Shown here piece by piece: positions 36,416 through 47,583 of a stretch of 64,000 nucleotides of DNA. The notes under the pieces are model-generated. The model made no database searches. It worked only from the letters and a program-made list of their open reading frames with translations, and was not told where the DNA came from. The translations under genes and the position numbers were made by a program. The stretch is from Margaritispora aquatica. Its lineage: Eukaryota > Ascomycota > Leotiomycetes > Helotiales > Discinellaceae. The DNA lies in NCBI GenBank assembly GCA_007644065.1, contig VJWN01000007.1, forward strand, positions 434,001 through 498,000, given 5' to 3'. Position 1 is the stretch's first letter; each line of letters opens with the position of its first letter.

Positions 36416-36518
36416 CCTACCTAACCTACTTTGCATACTTTGCTTACTTTACTATTATCGTCGGTTGTACTGCAAATACCTAGGTACCGTAGACAAGGCC
36501 GAATGAGAGTGGTCCAAT

Positions 36519-36552
36519 CCAGTCCAGTCCAGTCCAGTCCAGTCCAGTCCAG
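36519..36552. repeat. (CCAGT) pentanucleotide repeat, 6.8 copies
   Basis: Perfect tandem array in the divergent toxin promoter. Confidence 0.95.
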
Positions 36553-36580
36553 CCTTAGCTCCTACCTTGAGGGGTATGCG

Positions 36581-36602
36581 CAAGCAAGCAAGCAAGCAAG
36601 CA
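36581..36602. repeat. (CAAG) tetranucleotide repeat, 5.5 copies
   Basis: Perfect tandem array, 28 bp after the CCAGT array. Confidence 0.95.
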
Positions 36603-36961
36603 CGAAGGCGGCTGAATCTCGTCTATCTTCCCCTGCGTTCGGTTGTTAGCGTCATTAGTCATGCCACTTCCAGCTAAAAGTGTCCGCAGTGTCCGTCATT
36701 AGTTCATATCCACAACGGCAGTGGCGCAGCTGAATAGTGGGGTAGTCCCTGTTTGGCAAGCCCCAAGCAGCTAAGCGTACCTGGTACCTACCTTAAGTAG
36801 TAATCGACCGACCCAGATAGGTAAAAGCCATGTGCCATCCATGTGACTGGGCCTTTGTCAGAGTGGTGGAACGAACGACATGCCTTCGTCAGGTACTTAC
36901 CTCCCTCCCTCATACCTACCGACTGTAGTAGTATGTAGTATATCATCAACATTGGTGCTTT

Positions 36962-37004
36962 CTTTTGCTTTTGCTTTTACTTTTACTCTTACTTTTACTT
37001 TTAC
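36962..37004. repeat. CTTTTG/CTTTTA hexamer repeat
   Basis: About seven near-perfect copies of CTTTT[G/A], pyrimidine-rich on the plus strand, about 165 bp before the TcB-C start. A pyrimidine tract here is typical of the zone just before a fungal transcription start. Confidence 0.85.
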
Positions 37005-37128
37005 TACACTTACTACTACAACGTCAGCTGAAGAACAAGTAGGGTGAGTACTTATATACAGTAAGACTTACCACCCGAAACAACACCAAAAATACTTGCT
37101 TGTTTGCTCTATAGAGTGCACAGAGTGA

Positions 37129-37245
37129 ATGGCCGAGAAATTCAGTCAAATGCGGCCATTAGACCACAATGGCATCTACAACTACCACCAACACAACAAA
37201 TCTACAACCTCAAGTGACCAACACCAACCAGTCACGAACTGCTGA
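37129..37245 (+). other. Upstream open frame overlapping the TcB-C start
   Basis: An ATG at 37129 (GTGAATGGCC) opens a 38-codon frame that passes over the main ATG at 37169 in another frame and stops at 37243-37245. Being overlapping, it could lower translation of the toxin subunit if it lies within the mRNA. Confidence 0.5.
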
Positions 37246-40200
37246 CATTGCAAACACTTTTGCCGAAACCAAACAATCTTTGGCTCAGCCCGATGAGCCT
37301 CAACTCGACAACTATGAGCGCGTTCCCATGACTATTGACGTGGAGGCGTCATCCTCATCCTTAGGTAAAGGAGGAGGCGCTCTACGCCCCATCGGCGACA
37401 ACTTTACAGTGAATCCAGCCAACGGGAGTTTGTCGCTGAAGTTTCTCATCCCAACTCCCGCAGGAAGATCGGGATTTGGCCCAGAGCTTAGCCTCACCTA
37501 TGATTCTGGCAATGGCAATGGCCCGTTCGGATTTGGTTGGACTTTGGCGTACGCCGGTAGCATATCTCGCAGGACGTCCAAAGCGATTCCCAAATTTGAC
37601 GACTCGGATATTTTTGTTCTGTCGGGCACGCAAGATCTTATTCCATTGCTGAAAAACGGTACATCGGTCGATGAAGTAGTGAGGGATGGGTTTACGGTGC
37701 GTCGATTTAAACCTCGCGTCGAGTCGCAAGTTATGCGCATCGAGAGATGGAGCCGCCTAGATGATCAGAATGCGACACACTGGAGAACCATCACTGCTGC
37801 CAATGTCGTTACCGTTTTTGGAGACAGTGATGAGTCACGCATCTATGAGGTTGCTGGAGACGGGCGGAAGAAGATTCTGAGTTGGTTAGCATCTTATTCG
37901 TATGATCCATTTGGCAATTCCATCAACCTGAGTTATAAGCAGGAAGATGGAGAGGGTATCGGAAACCCAGTATGGGAGCGATCGCGTGCTCAACACATCC
38001 GCTCACACAACCGATATCTCAAATCCATCAAATACGGCAATCGCCGACCGCACCGAAGTCTCTCTTCTTGGGAGTTCCAATATCTTCCTCGAGAAGATTG
38101 GATGTTCGAGATTGTTCTGGATTATGGAGACCATGACGTGGATTATCCAACGGTTCAAGAAAGCAAACCGTGGCCAGTACGGCGTGATCCTTTCTCTACA
38201 TGCAAAGGCGGGTTTGAATGCCGTAGTTATCGCCTATGTCGTCGGATTCTTTCATTCAATCATATTCAAGATGAACTTGAGAAGCGAGATTATCCAGTCT
38301 CCTCGATGACATTTTCATACGCAGAGTCCGAAATAGGGAGCTTTATGTGTGGAATGGCTCATGGTACCTACCAGCGATCATCACCAACTGCATTAAGAGT
38401 CTCTTCTTTACCTCAGCATACATTCAAGTACAGTAAGATGCCATCTGTTCAATCATTGAGGCTGGAGACAGCAGGCACTTGGGACATAGAGACACTGTCT
38501 GATGCGAGAGTAAAATGGCTGGACTTGGATGGCGAAGGCGCTCCTGGCTTACTCGTGGAGCATCGAGACGCCGCTTGGTCATATCAGCGGAACGAGAGTC
38601 CCTTATACGCCGAAAACTCTGGTGTAAAACTTGGCAGTGCTCAATGGATCGACTCCCATCCAAGTTCTAAGAGCAAGGGAAACCACCAGTTTGAGGACTT
38701 GGACGGCAATGGCGCTTTGGATATTGTATGTCAGGACGAATCATCCGGATACTCCGGCTTCTCAGAACGTCAAGGCAAATCATGGACTAATTTCAGGCCA
38801 TTTCCTGTCAATGTCACGGCTGTAGACGCCCTGGGAGACATGCGGAGAATCGACCTCACTGGAAATGGTGCGGCGGACATGTTGACGATTTGCGAGGAGA
38901 CAAATGAGATTGTATGGCAAGAATCACTTCGAAAGCAAGGTTTCGGGCCAGTCTCACGAGTCCAACGCCATAATGAAGGACCTACACTCGTGTCTCCAAA
39001 TCCTACCGGACAGATCTACCTGGCCGACATGACTGGTGACGGCATGACCGACATAGTTCATATCACTGCTAGGTGTGTCTCGTATTGGGCAAACCTTGGA
39101 TACGGGCGGTTTTCCACAGAGGTAGTGATGGGAAACCCGCCTCAGTTTGATACGCATGACCAATTTGATCATCGAAGGCTCCGGCTGGGTGATGTTGACG
39201 GTTCCGGCACCACCGATCTCATTTATCTGAAGAAGGAGGGCGGACTCAAGGTGTTTTGTAATCTGGCAGGCAACGCCTGGAGCGCACCGCAGAGCAATCC
39301 GCGTTTCCCAAAGATGGATAACTTTGCATCCGTCTTCACCTTGGATCTGAAGGGAAATGGCACGTCGTGCCTGTGCTGGACGGGTCCCAGCGCGTCGACG
39401 GTGACGAACTCATCACTCCACTATATTGACTTCTCGGGTAACCAGAAGCGCCATCTGCTTACCGAGTGTTCTAATGGGTTTGGGGCCTCTGTATCGTTCT
39501 CATTCCGGCCATCCACATGGTTCTACCTCCAGGATGAACAGAAGGGTTACTCTTGGTCAACGAACCTGTCATTCCCAGTCCATTGCATCCACCAAGTCAG
39601 CGTAATGGATGAAATCAGCCAAACCAAGACGAAGACAACATTTGCTTACCATGACGGGTACTTTGATGGAGAAGAACGAGAGTTTGGCGGGTTTGGCATG
39701 GTCGAAAAATGGGACTCGGAAGATTTCCCTTCAAGTGGCATCAGGCCGTTCCAACGACCGCAGATACACACCAAGTTGTGGTTCCACACTGGCGCGTCGA
39801 ACGAAGCCTCGGATGATTCTATCTCCCATCAATCGCACCCACCTCGATTGGCACCATCTAGCCTTACTGGTCTGAATGACATGTCCACGGCGGAGAAACA
39901 TGAAGCCTTCCGTGCCCTGCGAGGCATGGAAATGCGGAAAGAAATCTACAGCCAATGTTACTCGGCCAGCACAGACACCCCGTATCAAACGGTGGACAGT
40001 CGATATGTCGTTACCAGGAGCCAAGCACGAGGCAAACAGCCATACGGTGCCTTCAAGACACGTCCAAGGGAGTTGCTCACTACTTTCTATGAGCGCTCTT
40101 CAGGGGAACCACGCGTGACCCATGAGCTTATTCTAGAAGTCAACGATTTTAACGACGTGACAAAAGCTGTATCCATTGCATACGGGTTGCCCAAGAGCTT

Positions 40201-43200
40201 GTTGAAAGAACGAATTGACAGACTCGCACAAGAGACAACGATCATGACTTACCATGAGAGACAATTCACCAACGCAATCCTAGACGAACTGGACAATTTC
40301 CGCAAGCCACTTTTGGCAGCTTCCAGAACATATGCAATTCGCGGGTTCGATGAACAACAACTATTCAGCCCTTATGAGCTCATGCAAAACGACTTTTCGT
40401 TTTTTCAAAGTTTAAAAGATGTCGAAATCTCGAAGGCAAATTATCCCGCAATTTCGCGCCAAAAAATATGCGTTGCAGAAAAGACTGTCTTTTACAGGAG
40501 CAATGACCTATCGACGAGGCTTGCCTACGGCAAGATTGAAGCATTCTCTGTTGTGGATCAGCAATACAACTTGGCTTTTACGAAGACCACTCTTGAGGAT
40601 ACGTATCGGGACATAATAACTCCAACTGGCCAGTCTCTTGAGCATTGGCTGGCTCAAGGCGGATGGGTTGAGCTAGAAAAGAAGAGTGGAAGGTGGTGGC
40701 GACCGTCCTCAAGATTCCGCTTCACGAATTCTTCCACTGACAGCGAGGAGCTGCAGAATGCTCGAGCTTTCTTTTATATACCAACTGTCACCATCGACCC
40801 ATTTGCCAACTCGACATTTGTACAGATGGACGATTATCAGCTCTTTCCGGTGAAAGTCACGGATGCCACAGGCGGCGTAACTTGCGCGCAATACAGCTAT
40901 ACCCATTTAAAGCCTGTGCAGCTGATAGATGTGAACGGAAGCCGCGTTCAACTAGCACTGGATTGTTTTGGAAGAACTGTCGGCGTGGCGAAGATGGGCA
41001 AAGTTGGGGAGAATCTCGGCGACAGTCTAGAGGGTTTCGAACCGGATCTAATCGACAATCAACAACTGGCGTCCTTTCTGAAAGAGCCAACTCCCGCTTT
41101 AGCCCTGAAGTTTCTCAAGAACGCCGGGAGCAGAAGAATCCTGGACTACCAGAGGTGGAGCCAATCATCAGCTTCTCCTAATCTCGAAGTGAGAATTGCC
41201 CGAACAATACATCACATGGACGAGGATGGAGCCTCTCCAGACCTAGTGCTTACGATTGACTACCTCAACGGTTCAGGAACGCCGATTCAAACAGTCACAT
41301 TGTCTGCTGCTGTTAATGATGCCAATTCCAGACATGCACAGTGGCACTACAATGGATGGGAAGTCCTTGACAGCAAGGGGAACCTAGTGAGGAAATTCAG
41401 GCCAACCTTGAGAGCTTCGCATGAATTTGATCGGCAATGCAATATTGCTTCTCCTTCTACGACATTGCTATACGATCCGCTGGATCGATTGGTAGGCGCC
41501 TTGAATGCAGATCATACATGGCGAAAGACTCGCAACGCACCATGGACAACGGTTGTTTCTGACAGCGGTAACACGATTGGCTTCCCTGACTTGTCCAAGG
41601 ATCCAGACGTAGGCGAATTTGCTCAGTCCTTGGAAACATCGACATATCTTCCTTCGTGGATGGACAGCCGACGAGACTCAAGTAGCTGCGGACGATGGGA
41701 AGCGGATGCAGCTGAGAAATCGAAGCAGTATGCTGACAACCCGTGGACCTTCCATTTGGATCCACTCGGCCGAGCAACTCTTGCTTCTACTCGCAATGGG
41801 GCTCAAGAACTGTATATGAGGCAAGAGTTTGATGCTGCAGGGAACCGCTACGCCAACTACGACAAGTGTGGACGACAGGTCGATCACCAACTTTTCGACT
41901 TGTTAGGCAACTGCATGTACGGCAAAAACCTTGATTCTGGAGAGACTTGGTCATTCTATGACTGCACTGGGAAACCTCTGATTTCCTGGAACAGCCGATC
42001 TGTATGCAAAATTCGAGTGTACGATGCACTGAGACGTGAAATCGAACTGTGGGTCAAGACGACTGAAAGCAAATTCCTCGCAGTTCGGACGACCTTTGGA
42101 GACCCGAAAGACGTACAGGCTGCAATACTAAATACAATCGGTCGATTAGTTGAGGTCAGGGATCAAGCTGGTATGCACCAAAACGTTCAATTTGATTTCA
42201 AAGGCAACTGTATCCTGGCCCGTCGCCAAATGGCAGTCAACTACAACCAGCAGATTGACTGGAACTCCAAGGTTGAAATGAGCACTGACGAACCCTTTAC
42301 AACGTCTTCTAGATTTGATGCGCTCGATCGAGCCTATCAGACAACGAATGCTCTTGGAAATGTGACTTTGCGCGAGTTTGACCTCATGGGTCGCTTGAAG
42401 TCTTGCTCATGGCGAGAATTTCCCAACAAGCCAGAACAAATCATTATCGTGACCAAGGAGTACAATGCAGATGGCCAGGCAACTAACGTGCAATATGGCA
42501 ATGGAATACGCGTGGACTTTACTTACGACGAGCAGACGCAGAACCTGAGACGAAAGAGAACCTACCAGCGCCGCTCTGCAACGCGACCTGTGCTAGAAGA
42601 TCTCACATATAATTACGACTGTCAAGGCCGGATCACACATGTAGCCGATGAATCCAAAGAAGTCGTTTTTTTCCGTAACACGGCAGTGGATGCATCCAAG
42701 GACTACACCTATGATATTCATGGAAGACTCGCAAGGGTCAAAGGCCGCGAGCATTTGGACTTTGGCAACAACGGGGGAGAGTGGCTGCTTCCTTACGATG
42801 TACCAGGTGCAATGGGTTGCCAAAAGTCGCCCAGTGACGAAAAGCAGGTTTGCCGATTTGAAGAGTCGTACACGTATGACGACGTTGACAACATCAAGTC
42901 CATGCAGCACGAAGCCATCGGGGGATCTCAGCTCAAGGTTTCAGGATGGACACGAAAGTATCATTACGAAGACGGAGCAAACAATGCTGTCCCTAAGAGC
43001 AATCGGCTGGTGGGGGTTGAAATTGGCAAGAACAGTAGCCATTATGGTTACAACGGGCCGGAAGGCTTGACTGGCTGTATAACGTCAATGCCAGGCTACT
43101 CTCGCCTTGGTTGGGACTTCAACGACAGAATGCAATGTTCTGCGAAACAAAGAACGAAACACACCGAACCAGAGACGACCTGGTATGTTTACGATGCAAG

Positions 43201-44588
43201 CGGCTCGCGAGTTCGTAAGGTCACTGAAAGCCACGTCACAGGTCAAGTACGAAAAGTAAAAGAGACCTTCTTCATCGGCGACGTGGAGATTTACAATACG
43301 TACGAAAGCGACGGAATCATGACCAAAGCCACCAAGACAACGGCCGAAATAAACGGCGATGGCAAGACAGCACTTGTGGAATCTGATAGTCTGTCGAGCG
43401 TGCCCGCCATTCTCTTGCGATATCTGATGGGCAACTCGCTTGAGCTCGATGACGAGGGAAATCTGATTTCCTACGAAGAATACACTCCATTTGGGACTAG
43501 TTGCTACGTCGCATGTGGCCAGTCCGTCCGGGCTCCGAGCAAATACCGTTACAATTCATACGAGAGGGACAGTGAAACCGGATTATACTACTGTCAAGCA
43601 CGTTATTATTCGCCTTGGCTGGGACGGTGGATGTCTCCAGATCCAATAGGCACGGGGGACGGACAGAATGTTTATTGCTACGTTGGGAATGACCCAGTGA
43701 ATTTTCGAGATCCTGGGGGTACCTGCCGAACTCAATCCAATGTTTCAACGCAGCTTATCCCATCCCAGCCTATCGAAACGCAGCATATCCCGGGAACACA
43801 AGATCCGCCAACAGATGAAGCACAGGAACCTGGAGGAGAAGGAGATAGCACACCGGGTGACGAAGATCCAGGTAGCGATGGCCTAGGTGGTGATGGTCCA
43901 GGGGGTAATGGCTTGGTCGGTACCCGAGACCTTGATGATAATGCTGATGATGAGAATGATGACTCGGACTCGTGGATAGTAAGACAGGCTGAAAAACTGC
44001 GCCAAAGCTCGCTTGTCCGCAAACCCATCCAAAAGCAAGGCGTTCCTCTGCATGATGTTTTGAAAAAGCCAGCACCCCGCAACCTTATGGGACCAACACC
44101 GCGACACAAGCCAGCTAGCGAAAACAAACGCGACGCTACAGACGATGAGGAGGATTATCTCGACGAGGCACAGACAGCAAGACTTGTCGACGGTCTTCTA
44201 GCACGTAATCCAGATCTTGCCGAGGAGCGAGCCGAGAACTTTGGGCTCCATCTGGAAGAAGTACGGGTACAGGGCGACTCCGCAGTTGGAAACTGGGGCT
44301 TCTACACCGCGGAGGAAGCCAAACAAAGAGACCAGATTCTGGACGAGTTTGAAGATGTGAGTGTTACTTCGAGGACAAAATTCGACTTGGCTGACGGTGA
44401 TATTCCAGTCTCAAAAATTCCACAATAGTGAAGATGAGTCTAAAATGAATGAAAGCGACGACGATGGAATGTCTGAAATATCCGAATATCACGAGGATGT
44501 CTTTCTCGGTGTAGACCACAACGGCGTCGAGGAGACCATGACCTATGAAGAGTTTAAAGATACTGAGGATTTTATAAATAGGTCATAA
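37169..44588 (+). CDS. TcB-TcC-like fusion: SpvB/TcB propeller plus RHS cocoon with variable C-terminal tail
   Basis: In bacterial Tc toxins TcB and TcC form a hollow cocoon that holds the cleaved toxic tail of TcC and docks on TcA. Here both are one chain. Exons 37169-44356 and 44409-44588 (52-nt intron, GTGAGT..GGCTGAC..CCAG) give about 2,455 aa; without splicing the frame stops at 44428. Domains: SpvB block (about 70-330, GPELSLTYDSGNGNGPFGFG); five DxDGxGxxD-type propeller motifs at about 450, 510, 561, 620 and 675; TcB middle region (FDGEEREFGGFGMVEKW, about 834); RHS repeats from about 1430; RHS core at about 2100-2181 with YYSPWLGRWMSPDP, GTGDGQNVYCYVGNDPV and DPGG. The Asp residues of the core that serve self-cleavage in the family appear kept. 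The ~275-residue tail is acidic and matches nothing I know. The ATG at 37169 is in good context (CACAATGGC). Confidence 0.93.
44357..44408 (+). other. Intron in the variable tail of the TcB-C gene (proposed)
   Basis: GTGAGT donor, TTGGCTGAC branch-like site, TATTCCAG acceptor, 52 nt, phase 0. Splicing replaces a 23-codon read-through end with a 59-residue acidic terminus. Confidence 0.65.
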
Positions 44589-44911
44589 TTCTTCGTCTCA
44601 GAAGGGCACCGAAAATTCAGCTGTATGGTTCATTTCCAACGAAGACTTTATACCTCCTGAAAAAGAAGGAGATGTGAAGATACAGTCCAACACGCACACA
44701 GTCATCACTGTATTATGCCCCACGTCATTGCATGCATCTGAACCCTACCTTTACCTACCTCGGAACTAGAAGCGAAGTGATAGCATAACGGCAGGGGTGT
44801 TTTTATCAAAAGCCACCTGAAATATAAAGTCTAGACCTGCCCCCAATAAGTTGCAACAAGTGGACAACCTGTTTGAACTTATTACTGAGACGTTCTTATC
44901 TACTCCTGAAT
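44589..44911. other. Short intergenic region
   Basis: 323 bases between the TcB-C stop and the first in-frame ATG of the next gene. It should contain the TcB-C terminator region and the promoter of the next gene, and may hold an unrecognised first exon of that gene. Confidence 0.4.
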
Positions 44912-47502
44912 ATGACAGGGAACCTTTCCACACTTGGCCCTTCGGCCAAAATCGTTGCCCTCACTGCGGGAATGATAAACCGGGGGCTAACAGACTTACA
45001 GCAAGCCTACCGGTCCAACTTGCTGAAACTCCACTATTCAGATGACCAGCTAGGAGATATTGACTTGGATCTTCATGCCCCTCAATTGCTGCTCGAGGAC
45101 AAAAATAACATCTACTTGCTATTCGGGTAAACTTCAAAGGATTTTCCTTTTTTTTTAAGCATATTTCTTTTTCCTGATATAAGAATCGTCCCCCTGATCT
45201 TGAAATATAGCATCAAATTCGGAAGCTTGAGGACAAAACAGCCTCTGAGAGATATATCGCTAGAGGGCTGGACTTTTGCTCACAAGATCGACAAAGAGAT
45301 CCTACTCAGCTTTGCTGGCCCGCTTCACGGCACCGGCTTTGCTGAAAATCTCAGCATTGAGCGAATATTCGCTGCCCTGATTTCCTCGGCAAACAATGGT
45401 TTTCAACCGGATCCTCTCCTAAGCCGTCGCGACTCAGCCGCAGATTTGTTGAACGAGAAGTGTCTCACGTGGCAGGAATGGAGCGAAACGTCGCCAGATG
45501 ATTGGAAATGGGCCAAGACGGTCTTCGAAGAGTTACCCAAGAGGTACAACGCAGGAGGGGCTTGCGCCATTGGCTGTGCCATTAAGTTACCAGAATCTCC
45601 TGAGCCCCAATTAAATCGTCTCAATTTAGGTATAGAGAGCCCTGTTGTTGAGTGCATAATAGAAAGATTTTGTTCTAACGCAGAAATTATAGGCATCACG
45701 AAAGAGAACATAAGTATCCTAGACTACGTCAGGACTAACTCCTCTGCTACAGACGATGGGAAAGCGCGCCAGCTCAATAGCATTCTCGTCTCTGGGCAGA
45801 CAGATGTGACCACTGTGGAAACAGCTGGTTTTTCAAGTGTACTCTATAGCACCAACTTTGTTTCTCAGGCCATGAATAAGGCAGTTACCAAAGTTGAAAC
45901 TGGGTTCTGGACGCTCAACGGTCGTGACCTGCTGGAGAATTTGATACTTCCTAAGCTTTGCATCATGAACGAAGTATCAGTCTTGAAGACTGGCCCTGCA
46001 ATTTGGACCGATCACGGGAATGGCACGAAGCAGTACGAGCCTTCAATCCAAGTGGAACGAGTATTCTCGTCAATAGAAGACAATCCCGCGCCAAGAATGG
46101 GATATCTTTTCTCAAAGGCTAATGATATCAACGGAGCCCAGACAGGCTTTAGATGGGACTGGTCGATGGATGTTCCAGAGGTTCAGACGGATAAAGCTAA
46201 TGAAGCAGGGAAATCTCACAGATACCGGACCTCTTCCAGCAGCAGTGCGACAGCTACTTGGAGTCAAACTCAACTTCGGGATCACATCAAGTGCGAGTAC
46301 ACTACGAAGTACTTTGTAGATTCGACCTGGGCACCCTCAGCTAAGTGGGAAGAAGCCACCAACGGAGCACAGTATGCATCCTATCCTCACTTCGCTGCCG
46401 ACCGTTTGCTCACTGGATAGGTTCACATTCGTCGTGAGGTATCATTTTTTCATCAAGTTCGAGGTTCTCGAGGGGGGCAAGCTCAAGGTTACCTTGGTGT
46501 CTATCCCCTACGACACCAAGACTGAAGAGGCAGGCGCAATCATCGTTGGAGTGATCGACGATACATCTTTTGGCTCGACTGAAGCGTACGAGATCGATTT
46601 CTACGAGAACTTGGAGGCCTATATCGACGATAATATGCGTCCATCTATACGAGAGGCCTCTCGCCATTTGCGCGACTGGTTCGACAGGAACATGGTCTTC
46701 ACCATCGACCCGGAATCAAATTGGATAAACTTCGTCACACAGCCACACTTCAATAGCTGCGGTGACATGGTGATTGGTATTCAGTATAAAGCGTAAGTTT
46801 TTTGACCCATCCGTGCCCGTACCGAGCTTTCGGAAACTTACAATGGGACATGCATTCATCAGCCCTTCAAACATCTCCGGCTTTCTTACGCCATATTTGG
46901 CTCCCAGGAAACCATCCGAAAACGGCAAAGAACCCACCCAGAAGGTGGAAACAAAGCCGACCACCAAACTGGTTTGGACAAACGACTTCTTTCAAGACCC
47001 AGACGATGAAGATGCCGGTATTCTCCAACTCATAGGTACGAACTCGAGCCAGTTGCCAGTGAGTCTCGGATACGTGATTATCACCATTAAATCTGGCACT
47101 GAGGATCGCACCATCGCCCCAGAATTAGGAGAGACAGAAGTCGTCCCACTATTGTTCTCGGCAAAGGTAATCAAGCCCTCTGCAGTAGCGCTTATCAACC
47201 CGCCTGGGGAGCCAGAGATTGAGACTTTTCAATCGCCGACGGATAAGCAGAGTTGGGACGTACGAGTCCCTCCGACGCCGGAAGAGGATCAAGCGCCGGA
47301 GTTGGCAGTGTTCAGGGTCAAGAGCGGGGAGACGATTGAAATAACGATACAAGCGCGATGTGAGCCTCAGAAATGGACAACGGGCACACAAGGGGCGGTT
47401 CTTGGTTTGGTTACCGTAAAGGAGGCTTGGAAAGATCTGGAGAACGCTCGAGTTTACACAGGGGACGGAGAAGTGGTGGTAAAAGTAACGTCAAAGTTAT
47501 GA
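44912..47502 (+). CDS. Putative TULIP-type P47/OrfX-like protein A
   Basis: Four exons join in frame: 44912-45126, 45211-46371, 46421-46792 and 46863-47502, giving about 795 aa. The first in-frame ATG is 44912, but an extra upstream exon is possible. The N-terminus pairs an amphipathic helix (VALTAGMINRGLTDLQQ) with beta-strands (DIDLDLHAPQLLL, YLLFGIKFGSL). The middle has FWTLNGRDLLENLILPKLC and GFRWDWSMDVPE, then long amphipathic beta segments. I read this layout as TULIP, the fold of the clostridial P47 and OrfX proteins that travel with neurotoxin and mosquitocidal toxin genes; OrfX2-type members have a similar length. Residues from about 583 look like a separate beta-rich domain. No signal peptide. 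The family call rests on pattern memory, not a search. It lies 0.3 kb after the TcB-C gene on the same strand. Confidence 0.55.
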
Positions 47503-47583
47503 GTGAGATTTTTATCATCTTTTGAAAAAGAGCATCATACTATGGAGATGGCATAGCCCATCTAGTCAACCTGAAATGCCTAT
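47503..47583. terminator. Shared 3' region of convergent genes A and B
   Basis: Only 81 bases separate the two stop codons, so the transcripts very probably overlap at their 3' ends. Confidence 0.4.

Larger units (their letters stand above)
36039..37168. promoter_or_regulatory. Divergent promoter region between the TcA-like and TcB-C-like genes
   Basis: This 1.1 kb interval separates the two toxin starts and should drive both. It is unusually rich in simple repeats: CCAGT pentamers, CAAG tetramers, CTTTT[G/A] hexamers and CCTA-type runs (36413-36430, and 36780-36920 in part). A copy of the direct repeat also found near 49.8 kb lies at 36367-36415. No clear TATA box is recognised. Confidence 0.5.
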
